Below are positions 44,595 to 55,152 of a stretch of 64,000 bases of DNA, one piece after another. The notes beneath the pieces are model-generated. The model did not search any database, had not been told where the DNA came from, and was given only the letters and a program-made list of their open reading frames with translations. The stretch is taken from assembly GCA_019155205.2 (NCBI GenBank), contig JAHNZQ020000004.1, positions 2,757,844 through 2,821,843 of the forward strand, read 5' to 3'. Position numbers and translations under genes: made by a program. The stretch is from Gracilaria vermiculophylla (lineage: Eukaryota > Rhodophyta > Florideophyceae > Gracilariales > Gracilariaceae). Position 1 is the first letter of the stretch, and every line of letters begins with the position of its first letter.

Positions 44595-45650
44595 ACATGA
44601 GGTTGTTTTTAATTAAATTCTTCGATACTCATTCCGCTGTATGGGGAACCATCATCTAGTAAATGGCGGATGCACTGCATGGAATAATCATCATGACCTG
44701 AAAGCTGTTCCATATGGAAAGATACAGTATTCTGTGGATCTATAAAACCACTGTTCTGACTGAGCGGAGCATTCGGTTTATTCTTGGGACACTTAGGGTC
44801 ATTATCCCAATGCCCTTTGTCATGATATTTGTGGCCCCTAGACGTAAACTTAAGATCTGCAAGATGTTCTTTTGCAAGTGTTTTTTTCGAAGGTATTTCC
44901 AAGCACTGTGCTTCATCACAGAGCTAGCTTTAATACCAGAATAGTGTCTTTAACATCATTTGGCTTGTCAAATTGACATACGACGGATCAGACAGTTTCA
45001 TAAGTACGCGATGTTTAGAAAATGGAGGTTGTAGACGATGCGTTGAGACTTGTCTTTTTAAGCAAAGCGGTAGCAAGAACTAAAACTCTCTGATTAACAT
45101 ACATGTTAGTATTTTCCATCAACATAAACGTAATTAAATAATAAGGCAAGATTGGTCCCTTGGAAGAATGGCAGTGTAATATTGGCACTTGAGCTTCAAA
45201 ACGCTGCAGAAAATGAACGGAACGACTCATTAGAATTCCTTTTAAAAAGAAAAGGTCCTAGAAATAGGCATGAACTCCTCTGACCACGGCCAAAGCATCA
45301 CGTGTGTAAATGCCGTCTACAATTGCTTTTACATCTGCATCGTTTTTCAACACATCATTTGTGATATTCTGACACATACTGTTGGCTCTTGCATATAGCT
45401 GCGATAACAAGTTAGTTCTACGAAGATTTCCAGCGATAGTTTTCCCATTATTAGCAAGAAATTAATCATGAAATGCTTCAAACAACATAACAGAACTCGG
45501 ATACTCACTGTGATCACCTTTACCGTCCGTCTAAGGCACTTGCTTGAAATCCCATGAGCAGCAAAAATGACTGGATAATTTAGAAGAACGTGAATCTGAA
45601 GCTGGACCCATAACGAAAAAGATAGAGGAAAAACAAACTAATACAGTTTT
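44595..45650 (-). pseudogene. Gag and protease remains of copia-D
   Basis: The minus frame 44902-44609 carries a degenerate zinc knuckle (HKYHDKGHW...KC, first Cys lost) followed by LLDDGSPYSGMSIEEF, which occupies the protease active-site position with Asp-Asp-Gly-Ser. Upstream (45230-45015 and beyond) Gag is unrecognisable in detail. Many stops. Confidence 0.5.
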
Positions 45651-45654
45651 AGGG

Positions 45655-47311
45655 GTTCATTGGAAATCGCAATGGAGAGCGCTCACCGCGATATGGATGC
45701 TTTGCTGGATTTTGACTCCTTCCCCGAAGTGATCTCAGATGTTATCCGTGCGGAGATTCGCTCCCTAATCGCGGAGCTGCTCCCCGCAGCGGCGTTTCAA
45801 AGTTATTTTTCCGTACAGGAAAGGTTCCCTATGTCAACACTTAAGGTGACCCCAGGAAAAGGAGGACAGAATACTGCCACCACCTACGCCAAGGGAGGAA
45901 AAGATACCGCCGTAGGGAAACGGGACCACCTCAGGAATATTGCTATGCACCGTTTGGACCTGACGCACCGCGAAGGAGGACATGATACCGGTCGTGAAGG
46001 AATTCAATCAGGGAGAGAAGGACATGATACTCCTCGGGTGGATTGCGATAACGGGGGTATCGTCAGTAACCAAGACCACCTCAAGTAAATACGCCGAAAG
46101 AAACGGAGGGAGAACAGAAGAAAGCGAGACACCGACTCGGAGAGAAACACAAACTCCAAATTCGTAAACAGCTCCAGCTCGGAGGAAAGTATACCTCCCA
46201 AGGAGAAGAGCAAAAAGGTTTGGAAGGTCATCCTACTTAACGACCCCTTCGCCAAGGTGGTGGATTATGACACGTTTAGGTTGAATTATCACTCCACTCT
46301 CTACGATGCGTCGGTACCAAAACGACTCACGAAGATGTAGCGCCGTATGGATATTCAAATGAAGAAGCACTCCTTCTCAGGCGAAGACCCCATCTCGGTG
46401 TTGAATTTTCTTATGCGCTTCCGTTCAGCGTGTAACACCAATGGCGTCTATGAAGGTGCCGCCGTATGGTGCATTATGTCCTACCTCACTTTCCAAAAGC
46501 ACTAGCTGGTGCAGCCCCGTCTCACGGGAGAGAGCACCATTGTGGATGATCTAGGAACGGAGATCTTGACGATGTACCCATAGGTAGTCAATTTACTCCT
46601 TAAAGGTACGCCACGGACGAGATGATAGCCGATGCTGATGCTGAAGTCACCTATTATAGGTAGAACACCGGAATGACCGAAACGGTGTTCTCACAGAAGC
46701 TGTGGACGAAGTCCGTACGGTATGGGAACGTGTACTCCGTAAGGCGGTTGAAGTCATTGCCTGTCGAGGGACTCCTTCCTTCGATACGCTCGAGGGCGCG
46801 TAATCCCCTGACAACGCACCCGAACACCACCTATACGGAGCTGGCGCTTTTTGTGGAATCCTATGGGGATACCCATCGTGCCGCTCACCGCAGCCATACT
46901 CCATTATCGGACAAACCGACCACTACAAGGATCCGTTGAGCATCCGCTCTGAAGTTGGTCTCCAGCACCTCCGAGGAGGTCGACGAGCTCACGCTCGTAA
47001 GTGAGCAAGAGGCCTTTGCCCACACATACGCCTCATGTCAGGGAACACCGTCTAGGACGAGGACACCCTCGTCTCCCACTTCGTACGCCTCGGTAGTATC
47101 CTACAAGAGTGTCCGATTTGTAAACCCTCGAGGTTACCCACCACCTTGGAAGACTTTCTTGTCTCGAGAACCAGTACACTGTACAAATCTCACCCCGGCA
47201 ATGCGTGTCGCCATCCTGCAGGAACGGGAGAAAACCTTCCAGGACCTGAAGGACACACCAACGGAGAGCGGAGGTTATCGAACCGCGTATCGCGACATCC
47301 GCTCCCCTTAA
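45655..47311 (+). pseudogene. Gag of gypsy-B5
   Basis: Pieces 45660-46088 (AHRDMDALLDFDSFPEV; then Gly/Asp/His-rich repeats around GGHDTGREG and GREGHDTPRV), a basic and Ser-rich stretch near 46090-46200, the capsid-like core RMDIQMKKHSFSGEDPISVL (about 46345-46405), and 46955-47311 (TLVSEQEAFAHTYAS, YPPPW, ending in GGYRTAYRDIRSP). The repeated (R/E)GG(H/Q)(D/N)T units are unusual for Gag. Broken by stops near 46088, 46340 and 46580-46680. Confidence 0.7.
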
Positions 47312-47544
47312 GAAAACTACGGATACTGTGCTCCACTGATAGTGCAGCCGGTCCTACTGTCACTTGCACCCGTTAGTCAGGTGCCGGTGTCCAAGCCGGT
47401 TGCACCTCAAAAGAACACGTCACATGGCGATGCATAGCCGCAGAAGCGGTCCCTGACTGGAATTCAGCCCTTCTCCAACCAGGAATACCTTCAGAGCCTG
47501 GCGGAGAGGCTCCACGTGGCTCTTCACCATCGATCTTCAGCTCC

Positions 47545-47886
47545 ATGGAGGTCGCCTTTAGGAAAGGGGGGGAAGCCTTCGGCTCCGTCAACGCAGATTT
47601 GACGGGCCTCCCAATCCCGTTGGACCCGTTAGACACCTTTGCGGATTCTGTTTGCACACTTCGCCGTAAGAATTACAAAATATTCGCCTGTATAGGATGT
47701 TCCCCGCTTGCCTCCCGCACGGTGTGCACTATCCTCGACACCGGAGCAGGCCCCATTCCCGTGCACGCCGACAAGCTCCCGCGGTCTGCTCTCTTCTCAT
47801 TGAGGACTGGCAAGCTTCGTACGGTGCGCGATGCGCTGCATCGAGCTTTGACCATCCTCGGTGCAATCCTCTTGTGCTTCCGGTAG
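47545..47886 (+). pseudogene. Aspartic protease of gypsy-B5
   Basis: Frame of 113 residues with an intact retropepsin motif ILDTGAGPIPVHADKLP (catalytic Asp codon 47737-47739), preceded by a Cys-containing RKNYKIFACIGCSPL element conserved in B1, B3 and B4. It would cleave the Gag-Pol precursor. The frame closes at 47886 and similarity continues at 47899 in another frame. Confidence 0.75.
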
Positions 47887-47898
47887 GGCTTCTTACAG

Positions 47899-48459
47899 GT
47901 GAAAGTGTGGTTCCTGGTGGCGAACAACATGGCCGCACAATGCGTATTGGGCACTTTCTTTCAGGATCGATATGTTCGTGCAATCTACCCACGCGTGCGG
48001 AAGGTGACGTTTCACGACGCCGCTCCTGTAGGTATCGTGTCCGCGTCTCCAGGAAAGGACGCCAACGCGCGTCACGTGGGTAGTCTTACAAAGGAGACGC
48101 AGTTGAATAAGTTCGTAGTGGTGTAGAGCATCGAAATACCCGCGAGGACTCAGGCCAAAGTCTGGGTGCAGACCTCTGCATCTGGCCTGTCATTCCTACA
48201 GAGAAACCCACACCTGACGACGAAGCAGGATTCCATGAAGGCGAACGTTGTTATGGAAATAATACCGAACATTCCCTTCAGGGTTGTTCTCGCCAACCTG
48301 AAGGAGTCGCCATTACGGCTCCAGAAAGGAATTGCTGTCGAACTGGCACTACCCGCCCCAGCAGGACCGGCTCATATTCCTGGATCCGAAGACTTTGCGG
48401 ACCGCGATACCATCGCCACCATGGAGACTGACGCGACTTCAACGGCTCCAAAGAAATAG
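47899..48459 (+). pseudogene. Protease-RT linker of gypsy-B5
   Basis: Two frames (47899-48126, 48166-48459) encode a conserved family-B segment (VLGTFFQDRYVRAIYPRV; IPARTQAKVWVQTSA in sequence; FRVVLANLKESPLRLQKG). All four B copies that span it keep these blocks, arguing for a real domain, possibly a retropepsin-like fold continuation. No catalytic residue recognised. TAG at 48124-48126 separates the two. Confidence 0.6.
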
Positions 48460-48613
48460 ATTCCTGCCACCTGGCAGTAAAAGCACCAAAGTGGCGAGGA
48501 TTTTGAAGGGTATCGCCATAGGATAGTGGAAATGCTATCTGCCTTTGAGGACATGTGATCTGGTCGCCTGGATAAGGTCAGCCTGACCAAGCACAAGATC
48601 CAGCTCACACCGG

Positions 48614-49609
48614 ATGAAAAATCGGTACATCAACTCCCGAGGAGGCCTGGACCCCATGCGTGCGATTTTGAACGCGATGAGGTCCACCGGGTGCTGGAGA
48701 AGGGCGTTATCAAGCCTTCCACTTCCGAACGGGCCTCCTTGGTGGTGTTTTTCAAGAAAAAATGGCTTCTTAAGGTTCTGTATTGACTACTGGCGCCTCA
48801 ACGAGGTTACGGTACGCGAATCGTGCCCGATACCCGGTATGGATGAATGTATCGACTCCTTAGGCGATGCGTCCGTCTTCTCTACGCTGGATGCCAACAG
48901 TGGCTACTGGAGGATGGATATGGACGACACCGATAAGGGTGAGACAACGTTCACCTCGCACTGTGGGGTCTGCACATTCCTTAGGATGCCATTTGGATTG
49001 AAGATTGCACCCACTACGTTCCAAAGAGCGGTGGACCTAATCCTGTCAAAGGTCAAGTGGCAGTACGCCTTGGTATACATCGATGATGTTACCATGTATA
49101 CCCGCCGCGTAGAGGAGCACTTTATTCATGTGAAGCACTTGCTCCAACACCTAAAGGACGCTGGACTTACCTTGGAGCTGGAGAAATGTTTCTTTTTCAA
49201 GTCTTCGGTGGACCACCTAGGGCACGTCGTGCTCCCGGGCCGCCTACAGGTTTCCAGGAAAACTCAGGACGCCATCAAGAAGGCCCACCCTACCGCAAAC
49301 CAGACAGAGCTCCGCTCCTTTCTAGGGTTGTGTGATGTATTCCGGAGATTTGTACCGAATTTCTCCCGTTTAGTGGCGCCGTTAAATCGCCTCTTGGAGA
49401 AGGACAAGCCTACGCAATTGGATATCCTGACGGACGAGGAGTTTGAAGCCTTTAATACCCTGAAGAAGAGACTAATAGAATCACCGATCTTGGTACTATC
49501 GAAGGGGCACGGCCGAATGGAGCTGGACACTGACGACTGTAAGTACCAGGTCGGATTTGGCCTTCTACAGGAGCAACCGGAAGGTGGACTTCAACCCATC
49601 GGATACTAG
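48614..49609 (+). pseudogene. Reverse transcriptase of gypsy-B5
   Basis: 332 codons open. LRFCIDYWRLNEVTVRESCP (fingers), SLGDASVFSTLDANSGYW, RMPFGLKIAPTTFQRAVD, then the catalytic YIDDVTMY (Asp-Asp at 49082-49087; the usual motif is Y-x-D-D), the thumb HLKDAGLTLELEKCFFF, the connection RSFLGLCDVFRRFVPNFSR, and the RNase H start ELDTDDCKYQVGFGLLQ. It terminates at TAG 49607-49609 in GY-stop-SRSL where the family has Trp. Activity: RNA- and DNA-dependent DNA synthesis. The upstream start lacks part of the fingers in this frame. Confidence 0.88.
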
Positions 49610-51640
49610 AGTCGCAGCCTCACACCTACGGAGCGGAACTACTCCGCATCTGAGCGCGAATTTCTTTCCATCGTATGGGTGGTTTTGCTTTTATGGCCGT
49701 ACCTCGAAGCGGCGCGTTTCACCTTGAGAACAGCCACGCAACATTGCAGTGGATAATGTCTTTGACGGATACTTCCGGTCGACTGGAAATGTGGAGGTTA
49801 TGCTTCCTGGAGTTCACGTTTGACATCCTCTACTGCCCTGGCATGAAACACCAGGCAGCGGACGCGCCCTCGCAAATGTCCACCGAGAAAGAAGACACAA
49901 CACCTTTCGAGGACAAAATCCCGTGTCTGGTCATCCAAGACGCCGACGGGAAGGAAAGATCCGATGGAGAATGTTTGGATTGTTGTGAACTTGGAGGAAG
50001 GTATAGTGGACTCCTTGAGTTGATGGCTCTTGTTGAGGAGGAGAACGAAGTTCTCCCCATCACCGTAGCGGAGTCCGTGAAGGATCAAAGCAGGGATGCA
50101 TACTGCAAGGAGTGCCTCGCCACCGTGGGTAGTTTGAAATCGTCATTCGATGTCGATCGAGACGGCGTGCTTGTACGCTGCACTGCCCTGGATGGAGCTC
50201 TTCAAAAGATGGTCCCGACTAAACTACGGGCGAGGGTGCTGTACTTCTCGCACTATCCACGCCTCGCCGAGCACTGCGGTGGATCACGGATGTACTTAAC
50301 CATGCGGAGGGAGTTCTATCGGCCAAACATGGATAATGAAGCCTTCCATACGTTGGCGGATTGCTATTCCTGCGTCGCCGCTAGGGGGAATATACAGAAA
50401 CCCCGGACGCCTCTCACTCTTTTCCCACCTTCAGGACCTTTGGAGCTTGTGGCCATAGACATCTTGGGCCCTCTCCTAAAGACGGAGCGAGGGCACCGAT
50501 TTATCCTTTTGATCACTGATCGTTTCTCGAAGATCACGCGTGCCATCCCCCTCCCGAGCACCACTGCAGCAGTGATTGCCGACGCCTTTCTGGAGCACTG
50601 GATCTACCCCTCTAGGATACCGTTGTACAACCTCACGGACAATGGTCCCCAGTTCGTGGAAAAACTATTCAGCTCCATATCCGGAATGCTGGGAATGAAA
50701 CGGTTGTTTACAACTGCCTATCACCCCCAGCCAAACGGACAGGCGGAAAGGTTCAACAAGACCATCGCCTCGAGGCTGAAGCACTTTGTCGCAGACCACC
50801 AGAATGACTGGGACGCATATGTGGGCCCCCTCACGTATGCATGCAACCTGCAGGTGCACCGCTCCACAGGGACCACTTCTTTTAATCTGGTGCTCTCACG
50901 CATCCCGCCAAGTGCCTTCATTGCGGCACGGGCCACGGCGCACCCAGCGGATGGGGCACAGGCGCCTACAGCGGCGCAAGCCAAACGCTCCATCTTAAGG
51001 CGGTATGAGAACGCACTCTCCCTCGCAAAGGAAAATCAATGCCTTGCACAGGAGATAGAAACAGGAATTCGATGGGAAGGTGATGGAAGGCCCTCACCTG
51101 AAGGAAAGCGACGTAGTTTTCCTCGACAAACCTGGAGAAACATCCGACGAACCGCCGAAAATCCCGCGAAAGTTAGCGCTGACAGCCTTAGGGCCCTACA
51201 AAGTCCAGGCCACCTGTAAGGATACTGTAGCCATTGAGGTGAATGGGCTCAGAGACCTCGTTTCCCATGATAGAGTACAGAAAGTCTCAACGCCCAACCT
51301 CTCAGGAATACCCGCCGCCCCACCTCAGAGACAATGTGCGGAACTTCCTCATCCGATCACCTCAGGCGCAACGACACAACGGGATACTGAGGAATGCATC
51401 AACACTATCGGTGAACCATTACCGGAGACTTCCGATGCCATCCTGACCCTTGGTGGTGACATCATCTATGCAGTGGACCATATCGTCTTCCATTGACAAA
51501 CCGCTGCAGTAATACTGTACCGCGTTCGATGGTATGGGTACATCTCGAAAGAAGACTCGGAAGCATCTCCGGAACACATCCCGCAGAACTTCTTCAGGCG
51601 ATACCACGCCAATATGGTGCAAAAACGCCTCTCAACATAG
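49610..51640 (+). pseudogene. RNase H, integrase and chromodomain of gypsy-B5
   Basis: RNase H: SRSLTPTERNYSASEREFLSI in sequence before 49675, then FTFDILYCPGMKHQAADAPS. Integrase: zinc finger HYPRLAEHCGG...CYSCVAAR (about 50250-50385) and core Asp 50458 (VAIDILGPL), Asp 50638 (LTDNGPQF), Glu 50746 (NGQAERFNK): a complete DDE triad in a 514-residue open frame (49675-51219). A frameshift near 51080 leads to the SH3-like tail (VFLDKPGETS...GPYKV) and a chromodomain: VDHIV, then TGA 51494-51496 (CGA in B6), then YRVRWYGYISKED and PEHIPQNFFRRY. Integrates the cDNA; the chromodomain would steer it to chromatin. Confidence 0.85.
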
Positions 51641-52153
51641 GCGCTTCCGTTCAGGAAAGGGGTAGGGGGCCCCTAACCGGAGGGTTTTCGCCTCAGGAGT
51701 CTATCCCCTACCAAAACTTATCTTTTTTGCCTCCAGGATGCCGCTGCTCGCTTTTCGCCTGCTCTCACGGCGGCACCTCGTGTCGCTGAGCACGCCGGCA
51801 AGTCATATTGGAACTACCGTTCATGGAGCTTCAGCTTCATCCAAAGGATCTTTTATTCTCCCGGTTTCTATCACCTACAGGTCACCAAATCGCGTCGAAT
51901 ACTCCGCATCGAGGCGCACTCTTGCCGTGAGCGCTTCGCTACCGAAGAACCACGATAGGCTTTCCTTGATGGCCGCCATCGAGGCTCGGTCTGCCCGGGT
52001 CTTGTTAAGGTATAAGACCCAAGCACGCGCCTGGCGCACAGCCTCTACAGGTGAAACCGGAGCAAGACGGCCCGTCACCAGGCATGCCTGCACCAACTCC
52101 TGGAAGGAATTCTCCAGAGCCCCAGAGTATACTCCGCCTGACGGTGCACCCGA

Positions 52154-52823
52154 TGTTGGATGAAGTGTCTGTGCTGTCACTGACAACTAAATGTTCCGGG
52201 GACCATGGGCTGCGTTGAATGTTGAATCTGTCTGGTACACGTGTGCAGGTGTGCTACTCGGCACGATGTTCACTACCATATGGTTTCCAGGTGTACACAT
52301 TGCAAACTCAGCTTAATGTACACCGGATATATTTTTGTGTAATGTGCCTCGTCATGGTAACTATACACAAACATTGCTATATGGACACGAGTGGTGGTGG
52401 AATACAGAGAGTGTAAGGTGGTTGAGTGAATTTGTGCATTGTCATGGTCTCGTGAGTGTACGGAACTGTCATGCCTTGTTGTGCCTTGCTGTTGTAAGCA
52501 TTATTGNNNNNNNNNNNNNNNNNNNNNNNNNNNNNNNNNNNNNNNNNNNNNNNNNNNNNNNNNNNNNNNNNNNNNNNNNNNNNNNNNNNNNNNNNNNNNN
52601 NNNNNNATTATTGAATTGTGGCTAGTACATTTATGTCATGTTACAATATGATTGGTAGTATTGAGTGTCTCGCCTTTGTAGTGTAATTTCTGATGCAACC
52701 TAGTCGGTGCGACTGAACCACTATATAAGTCGTAGTCGAGGCACCTCCAAGTAAATCCAAGCCAGAGCTGGCGAACATTCTTAATATCCCTCCAACTTTC
52801 CCTCGCCCGTCTGACCTCCAATA
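52154..52823 (+). repeat. Solo copia-E LTR inside gypsy-B5, containing an assembly gap
   Basis: TGTTGGAT...CTCCAATA with a perfect CCCGA duplication (52149-52153, 52824-52828). It interrupts sequence contiguous in B6 (around 58757). The 100-N gap (52507-52606) lies inside; without it the copy is the expected ~563 bp. Confidence 0.92.
52507..52606. other. Assembly gap, 100 N, probably spurious
   Basis: Left flank ends ATTATTG and right flank begins ATTATTG. The intact LTR at 36299 has a single ATTATTG here. The contigs therefore overlap by 7 bp and no sequence is missing. Confidence 0.85.
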
Positions 52824-55139
52824 CCCGAAGCGGCCATCTCCATAGACGGCACAACAACCGCCACGGAGGGAGCCATGGATGGCGAACCAGCTGGGATAGG
52901 GGCTCCCAGACGGGATTCCGTGGATTCCGCAGTGAAGGTCGGCAATGCCAAGGACGGAGTCGGTGACGCCGGAGATGATGGCGGTGCGGGAACTGGAACG
53001 CTCCGCAGGCCAGCCTGGATAACAGGCGCACGGACGCTCCGCATTTGGGGTGGCTCCAATGGTGCCGAAGGGAGCCAGACGGGAGCAATCTCGTCGTCTT
53101 CCATAGGAGACATAGCGGCTACCACTGTGGGAGCACTCGGTATTGTGGTGGACCGCGGAGGTATCACCTCAGGAGGCGCGCCCATATCCTGGGACGGATC
53201 CGGTAAATGACGGGGCGTATCATGCGCCAGGCTCTCCACTAAGGGGTCGTAGTCGGGACTTGGAGCCATGGCACCTGAGGAACCCGAGAACCCGCCAGAC
53301 GGGGAAAGACAGAGTATGCTCGCCCGTAATCGTCTCCATTAGGACTCCTCAAATTGGGTTGAAACTTGTCTTCGCCGTAATCGCACCGAAAGGAAGCCCG
53401 GCATGTCATTCCACGCCACCTGAAGGTGGTAATCCAACAGCGTCTTCGCCTCAAACTCACGTCTTGTGGTGCGCTTAGTAAGGTTTTGGATGCCAAAGGA
53501 CCTCAGGACCCAGATAATGGACGACGACAAGGGGAGCAAACGTCCGGCACTCGGCTAATAAGACGAGTTCCAGTAGAAGCGCCCGTCGCGGCATCGAGTA
53601 TAGGAGGTTAAGCCTTCGTCCGCTGCTTGGAAATACGCCATCAGGGTGCCGACTGCGAACTCCTTCCAAGACACCAGCATGATAAACCACCCTAGGGAGT
53701 CATGGGGATCCAGAACCTCAGAGGTGTGGTACGCGAAGGTCATGGGCGTCGCCACGCTGAGATGCAAGGATACCCATTGGTCCCTCCAAGTGTCATTCTC
53801 CTTCAGGTAGTACTTCGGACGCTGCCCAGAAGGCATGTCACAGAATTCCGTGTTATGCCATTCATGGAAGTACCCGAAGGCGGTGCGTACTCGAGTCTCG
53901 TCCGCATGGTGCGTCCCCCATCGATTTCGGTACAGCCAGTAGAGGCAATCATATGGGGGTTCGAAGGATAACACCGCGAGGGCAGAGCGCACATCGGCAA
54001 TGCTTCCGGGCCACCCTGCTCTATGGTGTGAGCCCTCCTTGTGAAGCAATGCATGGAGTCGCACCTGGATCTTTCGTTCCTCAGCACACCTCAGATATGG
54101 AGTATCGCAGTGTCCCACCGTGGTTGGAGCATTGTCACCATGCACCGGAGTGTGGAGCCAGTGAGCGCGATAGGCATCCACCCGGTGCTTCTTCTGGTCG
54201 TTCCACGCAACCTTCGGTACGGCGCAAAATCGCATCGCCTGAAGGTATGGGCCGAAGTGGTGAATGTAATCCTCCACGGGGCACGGGAGGCTTACTGGCC
54301 TGTCGTGGAACGGGACGAAGACCCACGTGGCGTGATGATCGAAATACTCTCCTGAACGGAATGGTGCAACGGTCGAGGTGTAGTACACCTCAGGATTCGA
54401 AAGAGACGTAGGCCCCGGAGTCGGAAAAGATATGCCGAAGGTGTAAGAAACTGGATGGATGGGGACCGAACGCGTGGTAGCACCTGAGAAAAGAGATCTG
54501 ACACCACTTGGGCAACGACCCGTGGTTATATGCACCACCGGGGAGGGAGCCGCGTCAAGCCGCCATCGTGGAATTCGATGAGAAGCCGGGCGACCGGAAT
54601 CAGGCGAGGCATGAACCCCCATAGCGAGGCTTACGTTCATATCCAGTGCAAAACGACGAGGATGCCGACGAGAGGATTTTGACACTTGCACCTTCACGGA
54701 GAATGAATTAACGGGCGCGATAAAGTGGGTGTTTCCCAAAGGATAATCGTAGAGGGAATCGGAGCGGCAAGCTCCTGAAGGAAGTCAGTGGCCACTCTTA
54801 ACTGAGACACGCTCCGGCCACGGAGGTTGCGCGACTGCACCGCGAACGACGAACTCGAGTGCGCGAGAGCTTGCGCCGCCAACTGGCGCGGTTGCACGGA
54901 CAGGATACGTTGATAAGAAGAAAAAGCAGCCGAGACAAGGAGAAGCAAGGCCCACAAACACCACAGGGGATGAAACGCGAGCCCGTGGCAATACGCCGCG
55001 CAGGAGTATGAAGGGATGGAGGATCGACTGAAGCAGAGAATGTGTCAATCAGCCGAGGCTGTGCTTGCCTCAGTACCGATAGGAGGCACTCCAGGAATCA
55101 AGGAATTGGAAGGTGCACCTCGAGGTCAGGGTGCAATTT

Positions 55140-55150
55140 AGGAAAGGGGG
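55140..55150 (+). promoter_or_regulatory. Gypsy-B polypurine tract
   Basis: AGGAAAGGGGG two bases before the 3' LTR. B6 has AGGAAATGGGG in the same place (59861-59871). Confidence 0.8.
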
Positions 55151-55152
55151 TA

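Larger units (their letters stand above)
37990..45650 (-). mobile_element. Copia-D: divergent decayed Ty1/copia element hosting two insertions
   Basis: Read leftwards: gag and protease (45650-44595), [2.8-kb long-TIR element 44533-41699], pre-integrase and integrase (41698-40500), RT (40300-39140), RNase H (38945-38731, then after a 332-bp insertion 38388-37990). Identified by its YVDDNLIADD RT motif, an HNKNNTESQHRIL-like integrase end and a KINTADPLTKTDSL C-terminus, a copia lineage distinct from copia-E. LTRs were not found: the right end abuts truncated gypsy-B5 and the left end lies next to gypsy-A2. Confidence 0.75.
51875..55048 (-). pseudogene. Long antisense ORF of gypsy-B (B5 copy), unknown function
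   Basis: Opposite to pol, between integrase and 3' LTR. Minus-strand order: N-terminal region 55048-54785 with a hydrophobic segment (VFVGLASPCLGCFFFLSTYPV) suggesting signal or membrane anchor; a 394-residue open frame 54739-53555 (Trp/His/Tyr-rich, for example AYRAHWLHTPVHGDNAPTTV and KYYLKENDTWRDQW); a short stretch through 53539-53339; a Pro/Ser/Ala-rich part 53269-52850; then, after the nested copia-E LTR, a helical C-terminus 52153-51875 (FQELVQACLVTGR, EAVRQARAWVLYL). Stops and shifts separate the parts. B6 (59797-58495) has the same two ends. No known domain recognised. Extra antisense ORFs before the 3' LTR are known in some plant gypsy elements such as Grande. Confidence 0.6.
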
